A stretch of 64,000 nucleotides of DNA from an uncultured Tateyamaria sp. (GTDB taxonomy: Bacteria > Pseudomonadota > Alphaproteobacteria > Rhodobacterales > Rhodobacteraceae). The notes beneath the pieces are model-generated. The model did not search any database. It had not been told where the DNA came from and was given only the letters and a program-made list of their open reading frames with translations. Shown piece by piece: positions 45,182 through 57,065 of the stretch. The translations under genes were made by a program, and so were the position numbers. Every line of letters starts with the position of its first letter. The first letter of the stretch is position 1. The stretch spans positions 53,501 to 117,500 of the forward strand of contig NZ_CANLAG010000006.1 in NCBI RefSeq assembly GCF_947488715.1, written 5' to 3'.

Positions 45182-45910
45182 TCAGGATCCGGTCAGCGCC
45201 GGGTCCTTGGCCACGCGGACCAGCTGCGTCAGGTCCGCAAGGCTCTCAATCTGCTGGCCACCCTCGTCAAAGTTCGACCGCGCCAACCACGCGCTGAATG
45301 CCTCGCGCAGGGCGGGCCACTCGGCATCAATGGCTGCGAACCAGGCCGTGTCGCGATTGCGCCCCTTGACCACCGTCGCCTGACGAAAAATACCTTCGTA
45401 GCTCAGGCCCAACCGCTGTGCGGCGCGGCGCGACTTGAGGTTCAACGCATTGCACTTCCATTCGAACCGGCGATAGCCCGCATCGAACGCCCAGCGCATC
45501 ATCAGAAACAGCGCCTCGGTGGCGGCACGTGTACGCTGCAACGCAGGGCTGAAATTGATGTGGCCCACCTCGATGCTGCCAGCCTCTGGCGCAATCCGCA
45601 GATAGCTCGCCACCCCTTCAAAGGCGCCGGTTGCAAGGTTCTTGATCGCATAGAACTGCAGAGCTGGATCGGCTTCGACTTCGCGCACCCAACGGTGATA
45701 TTGCGCCGAGGATGAGAACGGACCGTAAGGCAGGAAATCCCAGACTTCATCGTGACCGGCATACGATCGGTACAACAACGCCGCATGCCGTTCGGCGCTC
45801 AGCGGCTCAAGCACACAGTGCTCACCGGACAGAACCGTATGGCCGTCTGGAACAGGTGGTGGCGCCCAATTCGGGACCAATGCGGCGTGTGGTTCGTAAT
45901 GCCCGGTCAT
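45182..45910 (-). CDS. GNAT family N-acetyltransferase (RimJ/RimL-like)
   Basis: A 242-residue acetyltransferase. PLSAERHAALLYRSYAGHDEVWDFLPYGPF, split over residues 35-64, and the EVGHINFSPALQRTRAATEALFLMM region with an R-x-x-x-A-T/E-A acetyl-CoA loop match the RimL-type GNATs; YRRFEWKCNALNLKSRRAAQRLG is the C-terminal motif B. Such proteins acetylate ribosomal protein N-termini or small amines; target unknown. Convergent with the response regulator. Confidence 0.88.
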   Translation of the reverse strand: MTGHYEPHAALVPNWAPPPVPDGHTVLSGEHCVLEPLSAERHAALLYRSYAGHDEVWDFLPYGPFSSSAQYHRWVREVEADPALQFYAIKNLATGAFEGVASYLRIAPEAGSIEVGHINFSPALQRTRAATEALFLMMRWAFDAGYRRFEWKCNALNLKSRRAAQRLGLSYEGIFRQATVVKGRNRDTAWFAAIDAEWPALREAFSAWLARSNFDEGGQQIESLADLTQLVRVAKDPALTGS

Positions 45911-45965
45911 GGCGCGACGTTAGGCGGAGTTTCGCCGGACGCCAAGCGGTTTCAACCTGCGCGGA

Positions 45966-47138
45966 TCACAGCAGCAATCCCGCATCCGCCCCCATGTCGA
46001 GCCCCGGAAACACGCTGGTTTCCAATGTTGTGCGGTCCAACCCCGCCAAACCGCGCATGATCCAAGCCGTATGCGCGCGCACATCCCCTGTGGGCATCAA
46101 ATCGCGATCCTGGAAAAGGTCGCCATCCCCCAGCCCAGGCCATTGCCCAAACACCTGCCCACCGCGGATTGCACCACCGGCCAGCACCATCAAACCGCCG
46201 GTGCCGTGATCCGTCCCGCGCGTGCCATTCTGCCGCGCCGTGCGCCCAAACTCGGTCATCGCAATCACCGCTGTTTTGCTCCAGGTGTTGCCGCGCATCT
46301 TGCCGCGCAACGTCACAAGCGTCTCGGCCAGACGGTTCAGCGCCTGCCCAATGAAACGGTCCTGGTTCTGGTGCGTGTCCCATCCGTTCAGGGAAAAGGC
46401 CGCAATCCGGGCCTCTTCGGACAGGCGTTCGGCGGCAAATTTCGCGATCTGAACATGGTTGCCGCCGCCACCGCCGCCCATTTCCGGCGACATCTCTGAC
46501 AGCACCCGCGCTTCGGCCAATGCCGCATGCAGCGCGGGGTCCGATTCTGTAACCAGTTCCATCAACCGCACCGCTTGCGAGCTGACGTTCAGCTCTGCGT
46601 CAGGGGCCCAGTTGGCCACCTCTGCGGCACCGCGCAGCAACCGCATATCGCTGCGCCCCACGGAATAGGCGGTCTGTGCCGTCACACCCGGAACGGTTTG
46701 CAGCATCCGGTTCAGCCACCCGTCACGCGTTCCATCCAGTGTCGCCGTTCCCGCCTCAAGCAGGTCCTGACCATCGAAATGGCTGCGCTTGTCACGATAG
46801 GGCGTGGACACGGCATGCATGAACGACAGTTGCCCCGCCTGCCACATCGGCATCAGCGGTGCCATCGCCGGGTGCAGCGCAAAATACCCATCAAGGTCCA
46901 GCGACCCCGTCTCTGGCCCACCGGCCAGCCTGCCCCGTAACTTTGCATAGGCCGGGTCGCCATAGGGCTGCACCACGTCCAACCCGTCCATGCCACCGCG
47001 CAGGATGATGACGACCAGTCGCGTGTCCCAAGGTGTCGCGGCCAGGCTGATGGGCGTCACCAAAGGGCTCGCCGCGAGCGAACATCCGATGATGCCCGCA
47101 CGGGCCAGAAAATCACGTCTCGAAACAGAAGAAGCCAT
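45966..47138 (-). CDS. DUF1501 protein with Tat signal
   Basis: A 390-residue exported protein. The N-terminus MASSVSRRDFLARAG holds a twin-arginine motif (Arg7-Arg8), followed by a hydrophobic stretch and SLA cleavage region. The mature part (RLVVIILRGGMDGLDVVQPYGD and WSKTAVIAMTEFGRTARQNGT, split; GTDHGTGG) matches DUF1501, an alkaline-phosphatase/sulfatase-like fold; conserved Asp/His/Thr could bind metal. Function unknown. It follows the DUF1800 gene by eight bases, the usual pair. Confidence 0.92.
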   Translation of the reverse strand: MASSVSRRDFLARAGIIGCSLAASPLVTPISLAATPWDTRLVVIILRGGMDGLDVVQPYGDPAYAKLRGRLAGGPETGSLDLDGYFALHPAMAPLMPMWQAGQLSFMHAVSTPYRDKRSHFDGQDLLEAGTATLDGTRDGWLNRMLQTVPGVTAQTAYSVGRSDMRLLRGAAEVANWAPDAELNVSSQAVRLMELVTESDPALHAALAEARVLSEMSPEMGGGGGGNHVQIAKFAAERLSEEARIAAFSLNGWDTHQNQDRFIGQALNRLAETLVTLRGKMRGNTWSKTAVIAMTEFGRTARQNGTRGTDHGTGGLMVLAGGAIRGGQVFGQWPGLGDGDLFQDRDLMPTGDVRAHTAWIMRGLAGLDRTTLETSVFPGLDMGADAGLLL

Positions 47139-47146
47139 AAACAGTC

Positions 47147-48538
47147 CTATCTGCGTTGAAAGGCGGGCGACATCAGGACGATGCCGATCGCTTCGGATTT
47201 GCTTTCGGCGGCCGCAGCGGCGAACCGGACCGTATCATCGGCAAACCCGCCCAGCGCCGCTTGCGCAAATGCGCGCGGGTCCGGCAAGGCAGGCACCAGT
47301 TGCTCCGGCACACTCATCGCCCAGGAAACCCGCGACGCAATCCCTTGGGGCGTGATCCATTCAGGGTCTTCCTCAGGCCAACCATCGGGACCAAGCGGGC
47401 GTTCCCAAGGCTGACCCATCCGGATCAACGGTGCCGCAAACATACGACGCATCGCCTTTTCGGGCTGATCGGCAAATGTGGTGTCCGGCACGGCCAGCGC
47501 CCGCAGGGCAGATGACACAAAATCAATCGGCAGCTTGAAATTTGTGGAAGGCGTCTGCCAAGCGGCCGGATGCTCCAACAGCGTTTCATAAACCGCCATC
47601 AACGCGCCGCCGGTGTCCAGATACTGCGCCTCGAGCGCATCAACCAAGTCAGGATCGGGATCGTCAGACACAAAATGCACCGCCAGTTTCCACGCCAGAT
47701 GCCGCGCTGTGGACGGGTGCGCCGCGAGGTCGTTCAGAGCCGCCCGCGCCTGGCTTGCATTGTGCGCATCCGGGTAGGCCACGCCCAGCACCGTCTCGGT
47801 GCCCGGCTCAATGAAATCCTTGCGAAACTTGAACCCATTGCGCGCGTCAAAGGTCAGCCCCGTGAACAACTCCGCCAACTCGGTCACATCACTCTGCGAA
47901 TACGGCCCACCCACACCCAGCGTGTGCAGTTCCAGCACCTCCCGCGCGAGATTCTCGTTCAATCCGCCGGGCTTGTTTCGCCCCCGCTTTTCCGCACGCA
48001 CACTATTGGGGCCAATCGACAGGCGCTGATCGAGATAGTCGAGCATCAGCGGATGCATCACCGCAGCCTGCAACAGATCCTCGAACCGCCCCGTGACAAA
48101 GGGACGAATGGCGTCCTCGATATAGGGTGACGTGGCGCGTCGCACCAACCCACGTTTGCCCATGGCCGTAAAGTGATCGGCCCAAAACGCCACCAGGCGC
48201 TCGCGAAACGCGGTTTCAGTATAGACCCGGCGCAGCATCGTCTGACCCAGCCAGCCGAACATGTCGACGCGGGCTTCCTTGTTCAGCTCGTTGCGCCGCT
48301 TACGCGCAGCTGCCGCCAGATCGGTGCCGCGGTTCTTCTTGCGAATGTCACGCTGTTCTTCGACGGCCACCATGCGTGCGCGAAATTGCACAAACGTCTC
48401 AATCGGAAACCGGTCCGCGACCGTGTCCGGCCCAACCAATCCATCGAGCATCGCCGCCGTACTGCGCGGCGGCGCAACAACCGGCGACAGGCCATAGCCA
48501 AACCGAATTTCCGCCAGTTGGGGATCAAAACGTCGCAC
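47147..48538 (-). CDS. DUF1800 protein
   Basis: A 463-residue protein of the DUF1800 family: RFGYGLSPVVAPPRSTAAML near the start, HFTAMGKRGLVRRATSPYIEDAIRP, NENLAREVLELHTLGVGGPYSQSDVTELA (split) with the family's conserved E-L-H-T-L-G motif. No obvious signal peptide. Family members are always found next to DUF1501; the pair may act on an extracellular polymer or be surface-attached, but this is unproven. First gene of the two. Confidence 0.92.
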   Translation of the reverse strand: MRRFDPQLAEIRFGYGLSPVVAPPRSTAAMLDGLVGPDTVADRFPIETFVQFRARMVAVEEQRDIRKKNRGTDLAAAARKRRNELNKEARVDMFGWLGQTMLRRVYTETAFRERLVAFWADHFTAMGKRGLVRRATSPYIEDAIRPFVTGRFEDLLQAAVMHPLMLDYLDQRLSIGPNSVRAEKRGRNKPGGLNENLAREVLELHTLGVGGPYSQSDVTELAELFTGLTFDARNGFKFRKDFIEPGTETVLGVAYPDAHNASQARAALNDLAAHPSTARHLAWKLAVHFVSDDPDPDLVDALEAQYLDTGGALMAVYETLLEHPAAWQTPSTNFKLPIDFVSSALRALAVPDTTFADQPEKAMRRMFAAPLIRMGQPWERPLGPDGWPEEDPEWITPQGIASRVSWAMSVPEQLVPALPDPRAFAQAALGGFADDTVRFAAAAAESKSEAIGIVLMSPAFQRR

Positions 48539-48628
48539 GTTTCACCATACCTGCTTGCCTCCATGGCAATATAACAGGTCCGGGCCGACTTTACATCGCC
48601 CCGGCTGTTCACATGCGCAAATCCCTGC

Positions 48629-50410
48629 TCAGTCCTGCGGAATGACGCGCAGACCCAGTTCCATCAACTGGTCACTGGTGGGCTCAGATGGCGCATCCAT
48701 CATCAGGTCTTCGGCACGCTGGTTCATCGGGAACAGGATGACCTCACGGATGTTCTGTTCACCCGCCAACAGCATCACAATCCGGTCGATACCAGCCGCG
48801 CAGCCACCGTGGGGCGGCGCGCCATATTGGAACGCGTTGACCATGCCGCCGAACCGCTTGCGCACTTCCGCCTCGTCATAGCCTGCAATCTCGAACGCCT
48901 TGAACATGATCTCGGGCCGGTGGTTCCGGATCGCACCCGACACCAGCTCATAGCCGTTGCAGGCCAGATCATACTGATAGCCCAGCACGTTCAACGGATC
49001 GCCCTGCAATGCTTCCATTCCACCTTGCGGCATCGAGAACGGGTTGTGTTCAAAATCGATCTTGCCGGTCTCTTCGTCCGCCTCATAGATCGGGAAATCC
49101 ACGATCCAGGCAAAGGCAAAGCGGTCTTCGTCGATCAGCTTCAGCTCTTCGCCAATCACGTTGCGCGCACGACCCGCGATGGCCTCGAATGCCTTGGGCT
49201 TGCCCCCGAGGAAGAACGCAGCATCCCCAACACCCAGACCCAGTTGTTGCCGGATGGCTTCGGTCCGCTCAGGCCCAATGTTCTTGGCCAGCGGTCCTGC
49301 GGCTTCCATCCCCTCACCTTGATCGCGCCAGAAGATATAGCCCATGCCGGGCAAACCCTCTTTCTGGGCATAGGCATTCATGCGGTCGCAGAACTTGCGG
49401 GAACCGCCGCCCGGCGCTGGAATGGCGCGGATTTCCGTGCCCTCCTGCGTCAACAGCTTTGCGAAAATCGCAAAGCCGGAGTCGCGGAAGTGGTCGGAGA
49501 CCACTTGCATTTTAATAGGGTTCCGCAGGTCCGGCTTGTCCGATCCGTACCACAGTGCCGCGTCGCGATAGCTGATCTGCTCCCAGCTTTCGGGCGCATC
49601 GACGTTCTTGCCGCCGCCAAACTCTTCGAACACGCCCGCCAGCACCGGCGCGATTGTGTCAAACACGTCCTGCTGCGTGACAAAGCTCATCTCGAGGTCG
49701 AGCTGATAGAAATCCGTGGGCGAGCGGTCGGCGCGTGGGTCTTCATCGCGGAAACAGGGCGCGATCTGGAAATACTTGTCGAACCCGCTGACCATCAGCA
49801 ACTGCTTGAACTGCTGCGGGGCCTGCGGCAGGGCATAGAACTTGCCGGGATGCAGGCGCGACGGCACGAGGAAATCGCGCGCGCCTTCGGGCGACGAGGC
49901 GGTGATGATCGGTGTCTGGTACTCGCGGAACTCACGGTCCCACATGCGCTTGCGGATCGACGACACCACGTCGCTGCGCAGTTTCATATTCTCCTGCATC
50001 TTTTCGCGACGCAGATCGAGATACCGATAGGTCAGGCGCGTTTCTTCGGGGTATTCCTGATCGCCAAACACCATCAGCGGCAATTCCGCCGCGTGGCCCA
50101 GCACTTCGATGTCGCGGACATAGACCTCGACCTCACCAGTGGGCAGCTTGGGGTTGATCAGGCTCGCGTCCCGCGCCTTCACGTTGCCATCGATGCGGAT
50201 GCACCATTCGCTCCGCACTTTCTCCACCTCGGCAAAAACGGGGCTGTCCGGGTCGCACAGAACCTGCGTCACGCCGTAGTGGTCGCGCAGGTCAATGAAC
50301 AGGACCCCGCCGTGATCTCGCACCCTATGGACCCACCCCGACAGACGCACGGTATCACCCACATTGGCCGAAGTCAGAGCGGCGCAGGAGTGAGAGCGGT
50401 AAGCATGCAT
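48629..50410 (-). CDS. aspS: Aspartyl-tRNA synthetase
   Basis: Class II synthetase of 593 residues, the long bacterial type with the GAD insertion. OB-fold anticodon domain at the start ([23 protein letters not shown]), motif 2 [19 protein letters not shown] and motif 3 [22 protein letters not shown]. Start ATG 50410 (MHAYRSHSC) chosen by family match over an ATG 15 codons upstream. Divergent from pcaCHG. Confidence 0.96.
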   Translation of the reverse strand: MHAYRSHSCAALTSANVGDTVRLSGWVHRVRDHGGVLFIDLRDHYGVTQVLCDPDSPVFAEVEKVRSEWCIRIDGNVKARDASLINPKLPTGEVEVYVRDIEVLGHAAELPLMVFGDQEYPEETRLTYRYLDLRREKMQENMKLRSDVVSSIRKRMWDREFREYQTPIITASSPEGARDFLVPSRLHPGKFYALPQAPQQFKQLLMVSGFDKYFQIAPCFRDEDPRADRSPTDFYQLDLEMSFVTQQDVFDTIAPVLAGVFEEFGGGKNVDAPESWEQISYRDAALWYGSDKPDLRNPIKMQVVSDHFRDSGFAIFAKLLTQEGTEIRAIPAPGGGSRKFCDRMNAYAQKEGLPGMGYIFWRDQGEGMEAAGPLAKNIGPERTEAIRQQLGLGVGDAAFFLGGKPKAFEAIAGRARNVIGEELKLIDEDRFAFAWIVDFPIYEADEETGKIDFEHNPFSMPQGGMEALQGDPLNVLGYQYDLACNGYELVSGAIRNHRPEIMFKAFEIAGYDEAEVRKRFGGMVNAFQYGAPPHGGCAAGIDRIVMLLAGEQNIREVILFPMNQRAEDLMMDAPSEPTSDQLMELGLRVIPQD

Positions 50411-50527
50411 GATGTGGTCCCTTCGGGGCTGCGTATAAGATCGGCGCAGATACACCGGGCAAGGGGTGGAAAGTCAAGGCGACAACGGCTTTGGCCCTAT
50501 GTTATCACCGACAAAACGGAGGGGCAT

Positions 50528-50911
50528 ATGGACGACAAATGGGCCAAGGGCATGGGGGTGCGCCGTACTGTGCTGGGCGACGCGCATGTGGATCGGGCCG
50601 AGGCGGTGAAAACACCGTTCGATGCGCCGTTCCAGGATCTCATCACCGAAGGTGCCTGGGGCACGGTCTGGGCCAGCGACGCCATCAGCCTGCGGGAACG
50701 GTCCATGCTGACGCTGGCGTTGCTCGCCGCGACGGGCAATTTCGATGAAATCCCAATGCACATCCGCGCCACTGCCTGCACAGGGGCCAGCAAACAGGAC
50801 GTGGCCGAGGCGTTCCAGCACGTTGCGATCTATGCGGGCGTACCACGTGCCAACCGCGCACTGAAACTGGCCAAACAGACCTTTGCCGAGATGGAGGGAA
50901 CCGATGAGTGA
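50528..50911 (+). CDS. pcaC: 4-carboxymuconolactone decarboxylase
   Basis: Beta-ketoadipate pathway enzyme, 127 residues, all-helical CMD fold: [20 protein letters not shown] at the N-terminus and the segment [34 protein letters not shown] with the conserved Glu-His. Start ATG 50528 has ACGGAGGGGC upstream. Its 3' end overlaps pcaH by eight bases, so the three pca genes are co-translated. Confidence 0.95.
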   Translation: MDDKWAKGMGVRRTVLGDAHVDRAEAVKTPFDAPFQDLITEGAWGTVWASDAISLRERSMLTLALLAATGNFDEIPMHIRATACTGASKQDVAEAFQHVAIYAGVPRANRALKLAKQTFAEMEGTDE

Positions 50912-51629
50912 CGGCGCCCTCTTTCACCGCGACCGGGGCTGGCACCCGACACCGTTGTCTCCCGACTACAAGACCAGCGTGGTGCGTGCGCCGCACAAGG
51001 CGCTGTTGTCGATGAACACCACGCTCAGCGAGGAAACCGGCCCCGTGTTTGGCCATGACATGCTGGGTGATCTGGACAACGACCTGACGGTCAACTTTGC
51101 CCAGCCCGGCGAAATGGCCATCGGTCAGCGGATCATCGTGCATGGCCGCGTATTGGATCAGAACGGGCGCGGCGTGCCCGGCGCATTGATCGAGGTCTGG
51201 CAGGCGAATGCCGGCGGGCGCTACCGTCACGCCAAGGAAGGGTACCTCGCACCGCTTGATCCCAACTTTGGCGGTTGCGGGCGCATGATCACGGATGATG
51301 AAGGTGCCTATGCCTTTCGCACGGTGAAACCGGGGGCCTACCCTTGGCCCAATGGCGTCAATGACTGGCGGCCCGCGCATATCCACTTTTCCCTGTTCGG
51401 GCCCAGCTTTGGCCAGCGTCTGATCACCCAGATGTATTTTGAAGGCGACCCGCTGATCCCGCTCTGCCCCATTGTTCGCACCATCAGCGACCCGGACGCG
51501 GTGTCGCAACTGATTGCACCGCTCGACATGGCCAACACCGTGCCGATGGACGCCCGCGCCTACAAATTCGACATCGTCCTGCGGGGCCGCCGCTCGACCC
51601 TGTTCGAAAACCGCAAGGAGGGGAATTGA
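50904..51629 (+). CDS. pcaH: Protocatechuate 3,4-dioxygenase, beta subunit
   Basis: Iron-containing catalytic subunit of the ring-cleaving enzyme that turns protocatechuate into beta-carboxymuconate. 241 residues. [23 protein letters not shown] contains the first Tyr ligand, and [18 protein letters not shown] the second Tyr/His region with the two His ligands (His-x-His, with His from AHIHF and earlier Tyr). The N-terminal [17 protein letters not shown] is typical of PcaH. Coupled to pcaC and pcaG. Confidence 0.95.
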   Translation: MSDGALFHRDRGWHPTPLSPDYKTSVVRAPHKALLSMNTTLSEETGPVFGHDMLGDLDNDLTVNFAQPGEMAIGQRIIVHGRVLDQNGRGVPGALIEVWQANAGGRYRHAKEGYLAPLDPNFGGCGRMITDDEGAYAFRTVKPGAYPWPNGVNDWRPAHIHFSLFGPSFGQRLITQMYFEGDPLIPLCPIVRTISDPDAVSQLIAPLDMANTVPMDARAYKFDIVLRGRRSTLFENRKEGN

Positions 51630-52237
51630 TGCAGACCCTGCCCCATCTCCGTGAAAGCCCGTCACAGACTGCCGGTCCCTATGTCCACATCGGGTGCGTG
51701 CCGAACTTTGCGGGCATTTCAGGTGTCTATGATCACGACCTTGGGTCCAAGATGCTGCGCGATGGCGTGCTGGGCGACAGGATCATCGTCACTGGCACCG
51801 TGTTCGACGGCACGGGGACACCGCTCAGGGATGCGATGATCGAGATTTGGCAGGCGGATGCAAACGGCATCTACCCCGGTCGCGACCCGCGCGGGGCTGG
51901 TGATCCGAACTTTGCCGGGTGGGGCCGTGCAGCGGCCAATGGCGACAGCGGTGTGTGGTCTTTCGAGACGATCAAGCCGGGCGCTGTTCCGTTTCCGGAC
52001 GGGCGCATGATGGCACCGCATATCTCGTTCTGGATCGTGGCGCGGGGCATCAACATCGGCCTTCAGACCCGCATGTACTTCCCCGATGATCCCGCTGTGG
52101 GCAACGATCCCTGGCTCACACGTATCGAACACCAGAACCGCGTGCCAACCCTGATCGCGCACGAGACCAAACCCGGCACCTACCGGTTCGACATTCACCT
52201 GCAAGGCCCGGACGAGACGATCTTTTTCGACGTCTGA
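51629..52237 (+). CDS. pcaG: Protocatechuate 3,4-dioxygenase, alpha subunit
   Basis: 202 residues, same fold as PcaH but lacking the iron site. PSQTAGPYVHIGCVPNFAGI and AMIEIWQADANGIYPGRDPRG identify PcaG. ATG 51629 follows the strong ribosome site AAGGAGGGG and overlaps the pcaH stop by one base. Followed by a stem-loop terminator. Confidence 0.95.
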   Translation: MQTLPHLRESPSQTAGPYVHIGCVPNFAGISGVYDHDLGSKMLRDGVLGDRIIVTGTVFDGTGTPLRDAMIEIWQADANGIYPGRDPRGAGDPNFAGWGRAAANGDSGVWSFETIKPGAVPFPDGRMMAPHISFWIVARGINIGLQTRMYFPDDPAVGNDPWLTRIEHQNRVPTLIAHETKPGTYRFDIHLQGPDETIFFDV

Positions 52238-52244
52238 ACGCAAA

Positions 52245-52268
52245 ACGCGGGCCATCTCTGGCCCGCGT
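52245..52268. terminator. Stem-loop terminator between pcaG and katG
   Basis: ACGCGGGCCA (52245-52254) pairs with TGGCCCGCGT (52259-52268) around TCTC: ten perfect pairs, eight bases after the pcaG stop. The A-rich left flank (CAAAA) gives a U-rich tail for the katG direction, so it probably serves both convergent genes. Confidence 0.8.
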
Positions 52269-52286
52269 CTGTGTCATGTTTCGGCG

Positions 52287-54476
<2,190 letters not shown>

Positions 54477-54649
54477 TCATTGTCTATGCGCCGCAACTTA
54501 AGCCCAGATTGGAATCGTTCTAGTCTTGCGTCGCGATTACTTTGTTCCCTGTCACGCTATTCCCGGACACACGTGCGATTCGCGCGCACAATCACCGGGT
54601 CGGTCACAGTTCCATGCAGAGGCGTACCAAGTTCCCGCCATTGGTTTAA

Positions 54650-54686
54650 GTTGTATTTTCCTATCGATGCCATAGGTATGCCTTAT
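54650..54686 (+). promoter_or_regulatory. OxyR-binding site overlapping the oxyR start
   Basis: CTAT (54661), N7, ATAG (54672), N7, TTAT (54683), each tetramer spaced as in the OxyR consensus ATAG-N7-CTAT-N7-ATAG-N7-CTAT; the first tetramer position (54650) is the poorer GTTG. The last tetramer covers the oxyR ATG, so bound OxyR should repress its own gene while activating divergent katG. Binding is inferred. Confidence 0.65.
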
Positions 54687-55572
54687 GGAAAGCCTCACCT
54701 TGCGACAGCTCCGATATTTCGACGCGCTGGCCCACGAGGGTCACTTTGGCCGCGCCGCCGACCGGTGCGCCGTGTCTCAACCCGCTCTGTCCGTTCAGAT
54801 AAAGGATCTGGAGGCCAGCGTGGGCTTTGCTCTGTTCGAACGTGGATCGCGCGGCGTGCGCCTGACCAGCATGGGCGAAACCTTTGCCGTGCGGGCGCGC
54901 GACATCTTGCGCGGTGTCGCCGATCTGGGCGATTGGGCCGCCACCGCGCGCAGCGGTCGGCTTGACCGGTTGCGGCTGGGTGTGATCCCGACCATCGCGC
55001 CGTATCTGCTGCCCAACCTGATTGGGGCCTTTGCCAAGGCGCATCCGTCCATGGACATGCACGTGCGCGAAACGGTGACGCCCCGGCTGATGACCGAACT
55101 GTCCGAGGGTCTGATCGACGCCGCGTTGGTGGCACTGCCCTTGGACGACACCACCCTGACCGAAGTACCGCTCTTTGAGGAACAGATGGTTCTGGTCCAA
55201 CACGAATCGCGGGCAGGCGCGCCCATTGTGTCAGCAGAGGCCCTGGCAGATATGCGCCTGCTCCTGCTCGAAGAGGGGCACTGCTTTCGCGATCAGGCCC
55301 TGTCCTTTTGCAACATCAACCCGCGCCGCCCGCGCGAGGGTCTCGACGGCAGTTCGCTGTCCACACTGGTCCAGATGGTTGGCGCGGGCATCGGCGTGAC
55401 CCTGATCCCCGACATGGCCGTGTCGGTTGAAACCCGGTCCGCGCCCGTCTGCATCACCCGGTTTCGCGATCCCGCACCGACCCGCACGATTGCCCTCGTC
55501 TGGCGCAAGACGAACCCGATGGGAAACACGCTGCGCGCATTTGCCGACGTGATCCGCGATGTTGTGGCCTAG
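54685..55572 (+). CDS. oxyR: Hydrogen peroxide sensor/activator OxyR
   Basis: LysR-family regulator, 295 residues. N-terminal helix-turn-helix LRQLRYFDALAHEGHFGRAA and ADRCAVSQPALSVQIKDLE; redox Cys pair Cys200 and Cys209 in EEGHCFRDQALSFC, at the same spacing as E. coli Cys199/Cys208. Disulfide formation on peroxide exposure should switch on katG. Start ATG 54685; an OxyR-type site overlaps it. Confidence 0.96.
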   Translation: MESLTLRQLRYFDALAHEGHFGRAADRCAVSQPALSVQIKDLEASVGFALFERGSRGVRLTSMGETFAVRARDILRGVADLGDWAATARSGRLDRLRLGVIPTIAPYLLPNLIGAFAKAHPSMDMHVRETVTPRLMTELSEGLIDAALVALPLDDTTLTEVPLFEEQMVLVQHESRAGAPIVSAEALADMRLLLLEEGHCFRDQALSFCNINPRRPREGLDGSSLSTLVQMVGAGIGVTLIPDMAVSVETRSAPVCITRFRDPAPTRTIALVWRKTNPMGNTLRAFADVIRDVVA

Positions 55573-55656
55573 CCCCCTTTCTTTGACGGGTGCCCTGCGA
55601 TATTTCCGGGCAACTGAAAAACCAAAGGCGGGTTTCGCGGATATGGCGCGGCGAGC

Positions 55657-56361
55657 ATGACAGAGATCTGGGACGGCGTGCGCGCCGCATTCTGGTTGGT
55701 CGTCCAGCTCGACGCGGATCTGATCGACATCACGCTGCGATCCCTGCACGTCAGCCTGACCGCCCTCGTGATCGCCTGTGTCATTGCACTGCCCGCAGGC
55801 ACATGGCTGGCCGTGCGCCGGTTCCGGTTCCGCCGTGCCGCCATCGCCACGCTGAACGCATTCATGGGCCTGCCCCCGGTGGTGGTCGGCCTGATCGTCT
55901 ACCTGCTGCTGTCGCGCAACGGACCCTTTGGCGTGCTGGGCCTGCTGTTCACCCCCACCGCGATGATCATCGCACAGGTGATCATCATCACCCCGCTGAT
56001 CATGTCGATCACGCACCAGGCCATGCGCGAGCTCTGGGCCGAATATCACGACCTGCTCATCTCGCTCAACACAACGCGCACCCAACGCATCCGCACCCTG
56101 TTGTGGGATGGCCGCCGCGCCCTGCTGACCGCTGCACTGGCCGGTTTTGGCCGCGCCATCGGCGAAGTCGGCGCAATCATCATCGTGGGCGGCAACATCG
56201 ATCAGGTCACCCGCGTTCTCACCACCGCCATCGCGCTCGAAACATCCAAGGGTGACTTCGCCCTCGCCCTCGGGCTGGGCTTTGTGCTGATCGGCCTGTC
56301 GCTGATGGTCAACTACCTCACCCACAGCCTGTCACAAACCGAACGGAGCGGACGATGGTAG
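55657..56361 (+). CDS. tupB: Tungstate-type ABC transporter permease (TupB)
   Basis: A 234-residue inner-membrane permease with five or six helices and the EAA loop LISLNTTRTQRIRTLLWDGRRALLTAALAGFGRAIGE, split over residues 125-165. The family shape is that of TupB/WtpB-like permeases. Identity as tungstate rather than molybdate transporter comes from the substrate-binding partner two genes on. First gene of tupB-tupC-tupA; overlaps tupC by seven bases. Confidence 0.88.
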   Translation: MTEIWDGVRAAFWLVVQLDADLIDITLRSLHVSLTALVIACVIALPAGTWLAVRRFRFRRAAIATLNAFMGLPPVVVGLIVYLLLSRNGPFGVLGLLFTPTAMIIAQVIIITPLIMSITHQAMRELWAEYHDLLISLNTTRTQRIRTLLWDGRRALLTAALAGFGRAIGEVGAIIIVGGNIDQVTRVLTTAIALETSKGDFALALGLGFVLIGLSLMVNYLTHSLSQTERSGRW

Positions 56362-57065
56362 ACAATCTGCTGCCACTCCGCGTTGACGATCTGGTGGTAT
56401 CGCGCCGGGGCAAACGCCTGCTCGGCCCGGTATCGCACACATTTGCGCCCCAAGGGCTGACCCTCGTGATCGGTCCGAACGGCGCCGGAAAAACGACGTT
56501 TCTCAAGGCATTGCACGGGATCGAACGTATCAGCGGCGGCACCCTGACCTGGAACACACCACCCGAAGACGCGCGGCAACGCCAATCCTACGTGTTCCAA
56601 AGCCCGACCATGCTGCGCCGATCCGTCCGCGACAACCTCGCTTATCCCCTCTGGGTTGCCGGGGTGGACAAGGCCCTGATCCGCACCCGCTGCGACCGCT
56701 GGGGCGCACGGATCAACCTGTCGGACGCGATGGATCGCCCCGCCCCACTGCTGTCCGGCGGCGAACGCCAGAAACTCGCCATCGCGCGGGCGCTCATTTC
56801 CGATCCAGACGTGCTGTTTCTCGATGAACCCTGCGCCAACCTCGACGGTCAGGCCACCGCCGACATCGAACGCATGCTGACCGAAACACAGGCCACCGGC
56901 ACAAGGGTCATCATGACCAGCCACAATCTCGGACAAATCCGCCGCCTCGCGACCGATTTCCTGTTTGTCCTGTCGGGCCACATTCACGAGGTCGGCCCGG
57001 CGGCGCAGCTTCACACACCCGCCACACCCGAACTTGCCGCCTTTCTTCAGGGGGACCTGCTGTGA
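56355..57065 (+). CDS. tupC: Tungstate-type ABC transporter ATP-binding protein (TupC)
   Basis: A 236-residue ATPase. Walker A GPNGAGKTTFLKAL near residue 41, Q-loop FQSPTML, signature LSGGERQKLAIARAL, Walker B VLFLDEPCANLDGQ and the switch His in TSHNLGQI. No C-terminal molybdate-binding domain. Coupled to both neighbours; stop overlaps the tupA GTG start. Confidence 0.93.
   Translation: MVDNLLPLRVDDLVVSRRGKRLLGPVSHTFAPQGLTLVIGPNGAGKTTFLKALHGIERISGGTLTWNTPPEDARQRQSYVFQSPTMLRRSVRDNLAYPLWVAGVDKALIRTRCDRWGARINLSDAMDRPAPLLSGGERQKLAIARALISDPDVLFLDEPCANLDGQATADIERMLTETQATGTRVIMTSHNLGQIRRLATDFLFVLSGHIHEVGPAAQLHTPATPELAAFLQGDLL

Noticed and set aside
48809..50911. 700-codon plus-strand open frame opposite aspS
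   Set aside because: Only its last 127 codons (pcaC, from ATG 50528) are real; the rest is antisense to aspS.
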